From positions 121,976,501 to 122,040,500 of the forward strand of contig NC_091248.1 of NCBI RefSeq assembly GCF_042477335.2: a stretch of 64,000 nt of DNA, in the 5' to 3' direction. The notes below the pieces were generated by a model. The model saw nothing but the letters and a program-made list of their open reading frames with translations. It made no database searches and was not told the origin of the DNA. Positions 32,621 through 45,150 of the stretch are shown piece by piece; within the stretch, counting starts at the first letter, position 1, and every line of letters starts with the position of its first letter. The translations under genes were made by a program, and so were the position numbers. Source of the DNA: Ovis canadensis. Taxonomy: Eukaryota > Chordata > Mammalia > Artiodactyla > Bovidae.

Positions 32621-34884
32621 GAAATCTCTGGTTAATTCTGCCTGGTACCCAACACAGAGACCTGTCACTCTAAGAAGTTAGTAAATCAATGCCTGAAATA
32701 TGCTGTATTTGCCCATTTGTGTCCTTTTAATTAATTAATTTATGTTAATTGAAGGATGATTACACTATGATATTGTGGTGGGTTTTGCCATCCATCAACA
32801 TGAATCAGCCACGGGTGCCCTTTTGATTTTTAACTTAAGGTTCATTTTTAAAAGAGTGTCTGATTATCTGTTTGTTTTACTCCAACAGCAATGATTAAAA
32901 ATAAGACTTTTCTGCCATTTCAGGCTTTGAAGGATGACTGTATTCCTTGGCGAGTATCCCTGAAACAACTATGTACAGATTATGTAGCCTACAACCCATC
33001 CTAAATGTGCCTTCCTGTTAAAAATATGGTGAGCACTTTTCATGTGGTAAATGTGCCAGAAACTTTTAATTCATTTACATAGATTTACCACATAATTCTC
33101 AATACATAGCAATGCACTTAAATATTTTTCTCTTTTTATTTATGGTGAACAACAGAGCTAATATTCAATAATATCCCCTAGATTACGTTTTATCCAAATA
33201 CAGAAGTTTCATCAAATTCCCTCAGGTGCAAGATAGATAAATTATGCTAGTAGGTTAGGTGTAAGTAAAGTCAACTTTTGAAATGAAAAAATTAAACTTT
33301 CTTTTTACTTAGCTATGGATAAATATCTATGTTGCTCTAACATTTAAAAATCATTAGAAAATATTTTTTTAAAAAGTTTGGCAATTGCCCTCTTCATTTA
33401 GAACCAGAAAATCACACCTGTTCATCTGCCTAAATATGTTCATCAAATTTTGGATTTCAGAGGTGATGAACAGGGGCTTTATAGCTGATGCTGTGGGTGC
33501 CCTGTCCATAACACCATGCCCTCCCACTTCAGTGCACACTGGCCTGATTTCCCAATGCCAGCACCTCTATTTGTTTGCCTGGACAGGTTCCTGAAAACCA
33601 GAGACACTTTACTACCTTCTTAAACCGGGAAAAGGAGCCCTGATATCAATCCTTGGTCCACCCACCTCAAGGCACTTATCCAATAACAGATACTAGTAGG
33701 TGTATAAACACCCCAGCTCCCTTCCAACTAAAGGCAGGTTAACACTGAGAAACATATTCTACCCTGGCTTCAAGATTTTCCCATTGGGATCTATCTTCAG
33801 TTACAACAATTTTGGTCTACTTGGTCATCCAACCTTCAGTGACCACCTTTTCTCAATTTTCCCCATTTGCTAATCTTCTGTGTTTTCTGGGATTACTTCC
33901 TAAGAACTACTTATAGTTGAATAACTGTCTCAGGGGTTGGCCTCTGGAGGATCCCAAACAATGTTTCTCTTAACTGGACCAATATTTATATTTATTTAAT
34001 GCATAATGGGAAAAATATTCACCAACATTGGTAATTTTGAACATGGAGAGAAAATTGACATGGTGAATTTTATGTTTACTAATATTAAAGATATTTCTAG
34101 AACACTGTTTAGCAACAAAATGCTTTGTTGTCAGAATATATTGCACTACAAGTTCAAGGTCCTCATTTATACCATTTCGTTTATATTACAAGGACAGACT
34201 AAACAGTGTTAATTGATGGTCATAGATTTTAAAATCAGAGCACCTTTTACAGAAATCCTTATTGAGTATATGAGGACTGTTCCTTTGACTCAATGTTTTT
34301 ATTTCCAGAGAAAAATTTTGCATATAGAAATAGGCCAGTTATTCTCACTGGGTAGTTTTCCAATATAAATATTCTGTTAGGAATAATTAACTTAAATCAT
34401 TTATTTCTAAAACTAATTATAGGAGTTCTGCAATAAATATTTGTGTAGTCACATTGATTGTAAAGTGAAACAAAGAGTTAAGTCCTTGTTTCAATCTTCT
34501 CTTATAAGCAGTGATAGATGTTTCCTTTGGAAGGTATGAAAAAATGTTATTATAATTATTTTAAGAATATTCATATGTAAACTTTATATATAAATCTAAA
34601 TATGTGTATCACATTTGTATGTATCTATGGGGGGGCATATCTGAAGATAGAATCCATGAGCCATTGTTATGCATATGTTCAAATAGAGTCAGTTCTTCTT
34701 GACTTTTCCAAAACAGGGCCACTGTATTATGTTCTCAGTAGTAATGTATCCCTGTTTCATATCCTTGCCAAGTCCTTGTAGTTTCAAACTTTTGAATTTT
34801 GTCCGTCAGTGTGTTTTGCATTTTAATTTCTTTCTCTTTGGAGATCTAGGAAGGTTAGTACCTCTTAATCTTTTAATGTGCTCA
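32621..34884. other. Stretch present only in block B
   Basis: About 2.3 kb with no counterpart in block A. It holds an L1 3'-end scrap in reverse orientation (about 32728-32830, 'ccatccatcaacatgaatca') and an unassigned middle. From about 34690 it contains the start of an antisense L1 that continues into sequence shared with block A. No gene. The 68-codon frame at 34006-34212 has no recognisable features. Confidence 0.5.
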
Positions 34885-35020
34885 GGGGTTATTCGGATAG
34901 TCTTTCATGTGAAATGTTTGTTCACATGTTTTGCTCAGTTTAAATTGGGTTATCTATCTTTTCATTAAAAATGTGCAGAAAATCTTTAAGTATTCTGAAT
35001 ATGAGCCCTGTATTGGTTAT

Positions 35021-35217
35021 GTGTTAGTTGCTCAGGCTTGTCCGACTCCTTGCAAACCCTTGAACTGTAGCCTGCTGGGCATCTCTGTCTATGGAATTCT
35101 TGAGGCAAGAATATTGGAGTCGGTTGTTATTCCCATCTCTAAGGGATCTTCCTAACACCAGGGATTGAACCTGTGTCTCTTGGCAGGTAGGTTCTTTAGC
35201 ACAACCTGGAAAGCCCA
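35021..35217 (-). mobile_element. Bov-tA SINE with 10-bp target duplication
   Basis: Reverse-oriented SINE from 'gtgttagttgctcaggcttg' to 'aacctggaaagccc'. Flanked by TATTGGTTAT (35011-35020 and 35218-35227). The block A counterpart (about 14670-14690) is unoccupied. Confidence 0.92.
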
Positions 35218-36329
35218 TATTGGTTATACACATTGTAAATATTTCCTTCCACTCTGGATTTCATTTTTACTCTCTTAATGATGGCTCTTGATAAACACAA
35301 GTTAGGTTCTTAATTTTATCAATCTATTCTTTAATACTGTTTTAATTCTGTTTCAGAAATTTTTTCTCCGTCTGAGGTTTTCACTATGTCACTAGTGTTC
35401 TACAAAGCTTTTTAAATATTTTATGCCTAGATCTAAAACCCATCTGATTTTTTTAGTATGTTGGTAGAAGTCATGGTTTGTTTCTATCCACATAGCTAGC
35501 CAACTGATTATTTATTAAAAACACTGGTGCCTTTATTATTGTTCAAATATATGTGTGTGTGTGCATGTGTGTATACACATTTCTGAATTTCTGAGTTAAC
35601 CATGCTATTTCTTGTATTTGTTTATTCTTGTTCTGCTAAAACATTGAATGACTGCATAAAGTCACTGTAACCTTGTAGGTCTCAATATTCCATAGAGTGG
35701 TTCATTTCATTGATACTTTAGTCTTCTTCAAGATTGTTTTGTCTCTTCTTGAACTTTTGTGATTTCACATCAAATTTATAATGAGATTCTCAGTTTCTAT
35801 ACATGAAAAATCTTCTTGGATTCTTATTTTGACTTTACTGAACCAAAAGAACAGTTTGAAGAGTTTTGCCATCTTTACAAAATGCTCATTCTGTAAACAA
35901 GGTATGTAAGTCCTCCCACTTTGTACATCATCCTTGAATGCAGATTATTTTTATGTGTGTATACACCTCTAATAATAGATTATTCATAGAGATTCCGTTT
36001 TTAACATACACAAGTTTTATCAGTAATTATATTTTATTTTCCATTTTAAATCTAGCCCTTCTTTTTCTTCCTATTGCCTTATTGATGGCTAGTCCTTAGG
36101 TCAACGTTAAAAGAAGTGGTTTTAGGGGAGCATGTTAAAATTATATCCTAACTCTAAAGGAAAATTTTTAAAGTTTTACTGTTAATAGTGAAAAAATAAT
36201 GTTTTGTTTGAATAGATGAAAAACCTTGTCTTCTATATAACATTTGCTGAGTTATTTTACAGTGAATTTATAGTGAATTTTCTTCTTTTGGCAAATTGTT
36301 CATTTTATTACAACTTTGTAGTATCTTAT

Positions 36330-36544
36330 ATGGGTTTCCCTGGTGGCTCAGACAGTAAAGAATCCTCCTGCAGTGCAGGAGACCTGGGTTCGATCCTTGG
36401 GCTGGGAAGATCCCCTGGAGGAGGGTATGGCAACTCACCCCCGTATTCTTGCCTAGAGAATCCCCATGGACAGAGGAGCCTGGTGGGCGACAGTCCATGG
36501 GGTTGTGAAAAGTTGGACATGACTGAGTTGACTAAGCACAACAC
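36330..36544 (+). mobile_element. Bov-tA SINE with 10-bp target duplication
   Basis: Head 'gggtttccctggtggctcag', B-box region 'gggttcgatccttgg', tail 'gactgagttgactaagcac'. Flanked by AGTATCTTAT (36320-36329 and 36545-36554). The block A counterpart near 17068-17085 is empty. Confidence 0.93.
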
Positions 36545-39500
36545 AGTATCTTATTTATATCCTTCTATCCTTTTGTCTGATATCAGTATTGCTATTACCA
36601 GTCACTGTTGGCATGAAACATGTTTTCTCATAATTTTACCATCAATCATCTTTTTTGGTTTTGAATGTGTGTGTACGTCTCTGTGCATTTATGTTTAAAT
36701 GTGACTGTTATGAAGGTTTGTATGTGGATTTTCTGTTTTTAATTTGATATGGCTATCTCTATCTTGATGGAAATTTAATTCATTTACGTTTAATGCACTA
36801 ACAGAGTTATTTTTATTTTGCTTTTTCTGAATATCAACCATCTTTTTCTCTTTTTCTGTTTTTCTCTTGCATTCTGCCTTCTTTTTTGATTGATAATGCT
36901 TTAATGCTTTTGCAGTATAATTTTTAAAATCATGGATTCTATCATTTTTTGATTGATGGTTTCTTGAAGTGCTAACATCAAAATGCATGATATATGGTAA
37001 TAAATTCAGTACCATTCAGTATTTTGAGCCTCTTCAAGAATTTAGCACTCTTTATTTTCAAAGTCTTTTATCCTTCATTTATGATTTTCAAATTTTACTT
37101 TAATCCTTTTTGAATATCAAAATAATTATTTCATAGCCAATAAGTTATGAAATATAAGATTATATTTTATTACTTTGTTCAATATTATTTGTATGTATTG
37201 CTTCATTCTGAATTAAATTCTACCATAATGGGGAATTTTCTTTATTGGTATGCTAAATAGCTATAGGCTCTAAACATTTATAATTTACATGTGAAAAAAT
37301 TTCGTTTTGTTCTCATTCATTCAAGAAAGTTCTTGCAGTTATAAAATTCTTGATTGACAGCTTCTCTGCTTCTTGAGACATTAAAGATAATACCTTATTG
37401 TCTTCAGATCTTGCTGATAAGAAATTTACTGTTAGTCAAACTGCTGATCCTATATAGATACTTTTATCTTTAATGTTTTAAATATTTCCTTTTGATCTTG
37501 GGACAATAGTGCAACAAAATATTTTAAGAGACAAATGAAACTATTGCTTTTATTAAAAATTGCAAAACTTATGAAAGAAAACTAAGATTTTAATTTGTTA
37601 TGGCAGCCCTAGGCAACTATTTTTTGTAAGGAAAATGATAGGCAAGCATTTGTTAATTGATATCTATTGAGAATTTATTTTTAACCAATCTTAATCTAGA
37701 ATTTTTGATCTAAAGATTTATTTTATCTTTAATTATTAGAAGGTCTTCAAGTCCTTATGGGAGCATTTACCTTTACTGTTTTCTTTCAGAATGCATTTTT
37801 ATCAGTTTGGAAATTAAGTCTTTGTTCCATGTGGAACATTTTTGGTAAAATCTCTTCAAATATTGCTTTTTTTAAATCACATCCCTTATTATCTCTCTGG
37901 AAAGTTTATCTTGTTTGTGTTTTACATCTCAATCTTTATCATGCCTGTGAGTTAAATTTCCAAAAATGTATCCCTCTATTGTCCACCCAGCACTAATGTA
38001 GTGTTACATTTCAATTTTACTTCAAATAACAAAAAAACAAACTTGTAGAAAAAGACATCAGATTTGTAGGACTGAAGGTGAGGAATAGTTGAGGGGGACT
38101 TGGATGAAAGTGATCCAAAGGTACAAACTTATAGAATAAGTAAGTCATCTAGGAATGTAATGTACATGATGAATATGATTAACACAGCTGTATACTCTAT
38201 GTGAACATGAATAAGAGAGCTAATCCCAAAATTCTCACAGGGAAAAAATACCTTTCTGTCTATATGAGGTGATGGGTGTTTACTCTGCTTATCGTGGTCA
38301 TCACATCACAAGGTACGTAAGTCAAATTGTTATGCTGTACACCTTAAACTTATAACATGTTGCCTGTCAATTATAATTCAATACAATTAGAAGGGAATAA
38401 ATGAATAAAATGAAATATCCAGATGAAGAAGGTACGCCTTGTCTATATGTGTTGAGATCTAGGTAGATTTGTTTTTATATAAATTTATTTATTTTTAAAT
38501 GTAGGATAATTGCTTTAGAGTATTGTGTTGGTTTCTGCCAAACATTAACATGGATCAGCCACAGGTATTAAATACAATCTTTCAGTGCATTATTCTCCCT
38601 TTTAATGTCCAGTATTTTATCCTCTTTATTGAGTTTTAAAGAATGAATGACACTGCTTATTTCCTGAATGCCTCATAGATCCTTTTTTCATGTGCAGTGA
38701 CTATTTTTTCACCCCTATTTCCTTTCCTGCTTATAATTTATTAAATTTTAATAAATGCAAGACTTTCATTGATCTATTGGAATAGTTAACCATGCAGCAT
38801 GCTTACATTAGATTCTTTGTAAGATTGCTCACCACATACAGTTTCACCTTGGGTGAACATAAGGTTTCATTGTTTATCTCGTACACCCTTAGCACTAACT
38901 GGTTTGTATTTGAATATTGTTTTTTAAATCACATTTTGAGTTGGAGAGTTTTATTAAAATTATTCAAAATTAATTTGATTTTTCATCCTACCTTCTCTCT
39001 GCTTTGTGATGATGACTTTTTGTGTTTCTTCATTCTATTTCATAATCTCCTGATAGAGAATCAGATCTCATAAGGGCATTTCAGGCTCTGGTAATCCAAT
39101 GAGCAAGCAAGCATATTGAAAACTATATATATGCCTATAATCCAGCAACTCTATCAGTATTTTCAATCTCCTTTCATATTTTTATGAATGGCTCTCTTTG
39201 TGTGTTGGGACTTGCCTTCACCCCTCATCCAGGTCATTTACAACTCTGACAGCTTCCTGCCTGTGCAGAATCTGGAGTTTAGACAGAGGCAAGGCATCCA
39301 GACCTTTTCAGATTCCTCTGAGCATTTTCCCAGCCCTGGTCATGTGTGTGGCCTTCTAGTTTCTCAGCAGTATCTGGGAGCTATTCAAGTCATCTATTTA
39401 CCAAATCAATTTATTTCCAATTCTTCCACTCAGGGTGTTATGTTAGTCTATAGTTTACCCCAACTTTTATTACTTGCCTCATGTGATAGCAGCTGATAGT

Positions 39501-39607
39501 TTTGCCTTCAAAGGTTTTCAGCAATTGCCTCTGTGTAGCCACCTCAGCAGTGGGAGAGTTTTGAGTTAATTAAAATAAATGAAGTTCTTTGACTGCATCC
39601 TTCAAGG

Positions 39608-41195
39608 AGTCACCAGACAGGTCAAATCCAACATCCAGAACCCTGTGAGTATGAAGTATATTCTGCTCTTTTCGGTAGTGAGTGTGCATCAGAAGTGCAG
39701 ACTATCTTGCTTAGAACTGCTCCTGAGCTAGGGAGTAGGGGATGGTATCAGGGCAAGTTAAAATGCTACAGATCTCTCAGGATGGTTTTCACGTTTGTTT
39801 TCCATATTAAGCAAGAGTGTGGTTGCTATGGCTTTTGATTAGATTCCAGAATTCCCAAGAGGATTATTTTGACAGGTGTTTCCATTCTATATGTTGCTTT
39901 TCTAGAGAGAACTACGTCTAATTCTTCTATTCCATTTTTCTTTTCCCTGTGTCCCTCCGCAGAGTTAATGTTTTCTTGATCTTCTTACTCAGATGTAGAT
40001 TTAACATGTTGATTTGTAAAGACAGGTGACAGGCTTTAATCCCATACAATTTTTTTAAAGACGAATCCTTACATTTTTGAATGGAAATATGGATTGCTCA
40101 TGGGCTAAATTTATCAGTACAATTAAGTAATTAATACTGAGTAGAAAGAAAAGCTAATGAAAGTCAGTAGTTACACTTTTCTGTCAAAATGCATGGAAAT
40201 TAGAACCTTTTACCTTCTATCAGCCTGTGCCCCGCATGTGTGCTACTGTTGTGTATTTAGTTCAGTCTTATTTTAGGTACTAGAACACCACCAGTATTCC
40301 TACCGTCAATATCTGCTTAGTTTACAGACATATGTACTACCTTCTTTGCTCTTTATTTCTTTTTACAGTGTGAACTTTCTTTCTGGGATTACTTCTTTTC
40401 TGCTTGAAATGAAATGTTAGAATTTCCTTCAGTGAGAAGAGTTGAATCCAGGCTGGCTCTGCTCAAGGGTAGGGTTAGTTGTTTTTAATAGACGAGTATG
40501 GTGCAGGGCATGTAGTCTCTCCTCTTGCCAGAAACTAAAGTCTAAATCTCAGAGTTTGTAAACGGCATCCTTCAAATTTGAAACTTTGGTTTTTAAATTT
40601 CCACTTCAAAATGGGGAGATTTTGTGGGTTTTTTTTAATGATTTTTCATGCTTCTCCGCTAACAGCTGATTTTTTCAGTTTCTGTAATACTGTTTTTACA
40701 TTGAAAGTGAAAGAAAGTGAAAGCACTAGTCACTCACTTGTGTCTGACTCTTGGCGACCCCATGGACTGTAGCCCACCAGGCTCCTCTGTCCATGGAATT
40801 CTCCAGACAAGAATACTGGAGTGGGTTACCATTCCCTTCTCCAGGGGATCGCCAAATCCAGGGTTCAAACCCAGGTCTCCTGCATCGCAGGCAGATTCTT
40901 TACTGTCTGAACCACCAGAATTTTTGTTATTTATGTTCTGTTAATCTGCCATCATGCTCACAATTTTAACTGTTTCTTCTCTATTTAAATGAATAATGTT
41001 GCACAATAGTCCTGCTATCACAGTTTATGTATATATCTGTAATTTACAATCGACTGAGAAATAATTTTTCAGAATATCTAATAGGACATATTTTACAAAT
41101 TCCTGTGTATATAGAAATTACATATATGTGTGTATATATACATATTTATTTAATAACTATTTATTATTGTAATCATATTACTAAATGTATTACAG
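39608..41195. repeat. Duplicated upstream block B, last part
   Basis: Close paralogue of 18520-20400. No gene. Contains a Bov-tA (40704-40919) not shared with block A and lacks the Bov-A2 and Bov-tA insertions of block A. Confidence 0.7.
40704..40919 (-). mobile_element. Bov-tA SINE
   Basis: Complete reverse-oriented SINE, from the 'gaaagtgaaagaaagtgaaa' tail side to 'gtctgaaccaccag' at the head. Absent at the homologous site near 20115 in block A. Confidence 0.9.
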
Positions 41196-43289
41196 TAATG
41201 ACTACCCCCACGCCAGCTCCTAGAGCTTCTGAGTGCTGGGCTGCGGCAGGTGTCTTCTATTCCTCAGCAGCTTTCTTAGCATCCCTTCCCAGTGTGGTCG
41301 AGTGGTGGTCCTTCTCAGCCAATAGACCAACTCTATTGTTTTGAGAATAACCTGGCTACAGGCTTCATATACAGATATTTCTCCTGAATAAGGCTCTGAC
41401 ATGGCCAAAAAAGCAAAAGGACCTTATAACCTAATAGATAAATGTATTGATAGAGTAATGACTGATGCTGGAAAACAGAATTCGGATAACAGTTATAGTA
41501 AACTCTGCCGAAACAGTGTAAGAGTTTACAATATAGTTATTTCTTACTATTTCCTACACTATCATCTAATATGGATAATTATTAGACTCAAGATTACTGT
41601 TCTGATAGAAATATGTGTCCTACCACAAAATAGGATACAATGAGTGTGCCAATCCACTGGCTAAAAGAATATTTTAAAGCTCCCTAGCTCAGTTACTGAG
41701 TTGTCCCAGTAAAGAATAGCATATCCTTTGTTTACTGAGCTGCAATTATTTTAGTGACTCTATTGGAAAGAAGAAACTTTATTTAGGCTATTTTAAACTA
41801 GATATGTAAACAGAAAGATAGATAAATAGCTAGTATGGACAAAGAAAGAATAAAAGGAAGCATGGAAGGGAAGGAATGAAGGAAGGAATAGATTTGACCA
41901 AGAGTTTCCATTTCCTGGAAATTAGTATAAGAAAAGAAAATATACATAAAAAATATATGTATGAAATTTAGTCACTGTAGCATTATAATCCAAACAACCT
42001 AGTTAGAAGGTGATATAGTAAATAAAATGTTCATATGCAACAAAATATTATACAGATGTTTAAAGTATATTGCAAAGAAATAAGTGATATGAAAAATGTA
42101 CATGATGTTATTCTAAATGAAAGAGCAGATACACAGTATTGTTCATATAATTTTAAATATGTGAAAATATAGGTACAGTGAGAAATGGAAAATTGTTTAT
42201 AGAAATTACTAAAAATCATCAGCTTTGGACATATATTTCACATTTGTATTTTCTCTTCAATATTTTATGAATTTTTATGTTTCTCTAAGATACTTAGAAA
42301 ACTTGATGTTAGAATCTCATATGACGTAGATGCCTCTTTACCCACAAAGTAAACCAGATCATTGAAACATTAATTTGTAAGTCTAAAATTTCCAGAAGAC
42401 TATAATTACCTGAAAACAAAGAAAATCAAAACCGATTAGCAAGATAATATGATTTGAGATACTAAATCTACATTGCCAAAAAAACTACTGTATAAGATTG
42501 AGATCATTCTTTATGATGTAATGTTAATTTAGTAATAGATTTTGTTCTCCAAAAGAAGTCAGTAAATGTGTTAAGATTAAACAGGTCAAGGTAAGAATCC
42601 ATTATCCACTTAGTAATCTATATACTGTCCCAAATTATATTTATCCCTATTGCGTGGGGATATCAGAAATGTGGCAAAAGTAATGATAAAAAAACTACTA
42701 TTAAACACCCAGTATAAGCAGATTTTTTTTAATGATTCTTCAATACAAGAAGACATACTTTGAGTGAAATAATCAATTCCAAGCTGAAGTGGGAAATGTA
42801 CAAGATGAGTATAGGATAGTTTGTTAAGCCAGAAGAAAGAAAGTACTTAAAATTTTATGGATTAAAAACTTTATAATGAAATAACATGGAGGCACCACCT
42901 TAGCCAATGATCAACATCAACATTAACATTACTGGGACAAATTATCATCATATGTGTATTAATGGAGAGTATTAAGAAGGATACTTTTTTGTGTTAAAAA
43001 ATGTTTCATCTGAATTAGAGCATGGACAATAAATGGAAAAATGCATTGAGAAACACTGTACAAAACAAGAACTCATACTCTTCAAAAATATCACCGTCAA
43101 GGCAAGAAATGCAAAGAATGTAAAATTAGAGGAAATGATAGGCTATGTGATGTTGAATTTGAACCTTAGACTACCAGGGCAGGAAATGCTGTATTTAGAG
43201 TAGTGAATTATCTTAATGTTACATCTCCTGTTTTTGGTAATTATACTGAGAATACATTAGCAAGTATCCATGTTACAGAGAAAAAATTC
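41196..43289. other. Intergenic AT-rich stretch before the third receptor
   Basis: No gene recognised. 41205-41400 is less AT-rich and has short frames on both strands (about 60-105 codons) without known motifs. It may be an eroded repeat or pseudogene. 41855-41895 is a purine-rich GGAA run. 42980-43290 loosely resembles an ancient interspersed repeat, not named. Confidence 0.45.
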
Positions 43290-43655
43290 CAAAGAGTTTG
43301 GATGTAAATTGCCAATAGGTGAATATGGTTTCCCATTAGTCTTATGTGGTCTCCAGAAAATTAGCACTATGTGCACACAGAGAAAATAAATGATAAGGCA
43401 AACATGATAAAGCATTTTGGCAAATACTATATACTAGTATAGTTTATAGTCCCTGATACTTATCTGAAATTTTAGATTACTTCACAATAAAAAGAAAACA
43501 AAAAAGTGAAGAAACTTAGGGAAAAAATTCAGTAATGCAGGGATAAGCATACCAGCTTCCTCTTCATTCCCTTCTGATAAATAACTCCTGTTTTCACTGT
43601 TATCCAGCTGTGACCTTCCCATCACACTTCACTCCTTGACAGACTGTCTTTAGGA
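43290..43655 (+). promoter_or_regulatory. Conserved upstream flank of the third receptor
   Basis: Collinear with 22540-22989, without the SINE found there. Includes the conserved 'ataaataactcctgttttca' tract and a candidate splice acceptor AG at 43641-43642, 13 bases before the ATG, as in the second gene. Confidence 0.45.
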
Positions 43656-44588
43656 ATGGAGGGCAATCAATCATGGATTGCAGAATTCATCCTGGTAGGA
43701 TTCCAGCTCAGTGAAGACATGGAATTGGTCCTGTTTGGTATCTTCTCCCTGTTATATACCTTTAACCTGCTGGCAAATGGCATGATCTTGGGTCTCATCT
43801 GCCTCGACCCTAGACTGCACACCCCCATGTACTACTTCCTGTCTCATCTGGCCATCATTGACATATCCTATGCTTCTAGCAATTTGCCCAATTTGCTGGC
43901 AAATCTAGCGAAACACAAAAAAAGCATCTCCTTTGTCTTATGTACTTTGCAGATGATTTTTAACTTGATTTTTTCTTCTATGGAGTGTTTGATTTTGGTG
44001 GTGATGTCCTATGACAGGTTTGTGGCGATCTGCCACCCCCTACAGTACATGGTCATCATGAACTGGAGGGTGTGCACGTTCCTGGCCATTGCTTGCTGGT
44101 CATGTGGATTGTGCCTGGCCATAGTACAAGTAAGTCTGTTTCTAAGGCTGCCCTTCTGTGGGCCCCAGAAGGTGAACCATTTCTTCTGTGAGATTCAATC
44201 TGTTCTCAAAGTGACCTGTGGTGACATCTGGATCAATGAAATGTTTCTCTTTGCTGAAGGTGTGTTTGTTTTAGTTGGGCCCCTTTCCTTGATGTTGGTC
44301 TCCTATGTGCACATCCTCTGGGCAATCCTAAAGATCCAGTCAAAGGAGGGCCGCAAGAAAGCCTTCTCTACCTGCTCCTCCCACCTCTGTGTGGTTGGGT
44401 TCTACTTTGGCATAGCCATGATGGTGTACTTGGCCCCTGACAGTAGCCACCGAGAGGAACAGAAGAAAATCCTTTTCCTGTTTTACAGTCTTTTCAACCC
44501 ATTACTGAACCCTCTTGTCTACAGCGTACGGAATGCTCAAGTGAAGGCTGCCTTCCACAGAGTATTGCAGAAAAAGAGGACAGTGTGA
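43656..44588 (+). CDS. Olfactory receptor, subfamily 2A (intact)
   Basis: A 310-residue odorant receptor with no insertion or deletion relative to the gene at 22990 and about 61 residue differences (roughly 80% identity, hand count). Seen: NQS glycosylation site at 4-6; LHTPMYYFL at 54-62; Cys96; MSYDRFVAIC at 117-126, with Phe in place of the usual Tyr of the DRY box; loop-2 cysteines 168, 178 and 188; KAFSTCSSHL at 235-244; PLLNPLVYS at 282-290; tail KKRTV. The start ATG is shared with the second gene. Differences are spread over TM2-TM5 and loop 2, including several in the odorant-facing helices, so ligand range may differ. No disabling change. Same family evidence as the second gene, different orthologue likely. 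Confidence 0.96.
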   Translation: MEGNQSWIAEFILVGFQLSEDMELVLFGIFSLLYTFNLLANGMILGLICLDPRLHTPMYYFLSHLAIIDISYASSNLPNLLANLAKHKKSISFVLCTLQMIFNLIFSSMECLILVVMSYDRFVAICHPLQYMVIMNWRVCTFLAIACWSCGLCLAIVQVSLFLRLPFCGPQKVNHFFCEIQSVLKVTCGDIWINEMFLFAEGVFVLVGPLSLMLVSYVHILWAILKIQSKEGRKKAFSTCSSHLCVVGFYFGIAMMVYLAPDSSHREEQKKILFLFYSLFNPLLNPLVYSVRNAQVKAAFHRVLQKKRTV

Positions 44589-45150
44589 GGGAGGGTCTAG
44601 TTTTGGTTCAGTGCATTTTTCCCCCCAGTGAGATGTGATTGCTTGTATAAAAAACTCAACAAAATTTCCCGAGAAGATGCATGATTTCATGATGACAATT
44701 ACTCAAGAGGAACATTGATATGATGTCAGAATACGAATCCCTAAGCCATTGTTCCTCCATGGAGATGGGAAAATATCGGCCAAATTTCCTTTGTAAAAAT
44801 AACAGAAGTCAGATAAGAGGTGTCAGCACTCCCGACAAGCACAAAGCCAAGAAGAGATACAGTACATGAAGAGTTTACACAAATTGATGACACTTTGCCT
44901 CTCATAGCTACCTCCTGTTTCTGCCACCATGTGTCCAGATCAGGAGAAAATTCCTGACTCCCATCTCTTCCTCAAGAAGGAAAAAGAAAAATGGACACTG
45001 TCGACTATTTTGTAGCTTTTCAGAGAGTGGCCTGAAGGTTAGTTAGGTGTCTCACTTGTTTCAGAGCACTGATGGGAGTGGCAATTTGGATTCCTTGTAG
45101 GGGCCACTGAGAAACATCGCAAGCATTCCAACTTTTTATAGCTATATAGA
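44589..45150. repeat. Duplicated 3' flank of the OR2A genes (copy 3)
   Basis: More diverged relative of 400-910 and 23923-24480 (shared words 'agttttggttcagtgcatt', 'gaatccctaagcc'). Homology stops near 45150, before the old L1 that follows the other two genes. Confidence 0.65.

Larger units (their letters stand above)
34690..39607 (-). mobile_element. Old L1 LINE, antisense (block B copy)
   Basis: Counterpart of the L1 at 14575-18441, more complete: it includes the 3' end (34690-34885) and the stretch 37866-39607 that block A lacks. Word order fits reverse-complemented ORF2 and upstream sequence, but divergence is high, and the part beyond 37900 is uncertain. Interrupted by Bov-tA at 35021-35217 and 36330-36544, and by an L1 3' scrap at about 38480-38575. 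Confidence 0.5.

Noticed and set aside
41220-41408. Short minus-strand frame that might be a processed pseudogene
   Set aside because: No known protein motif, no poly-A tail or target duplication seen; left as unassigned.
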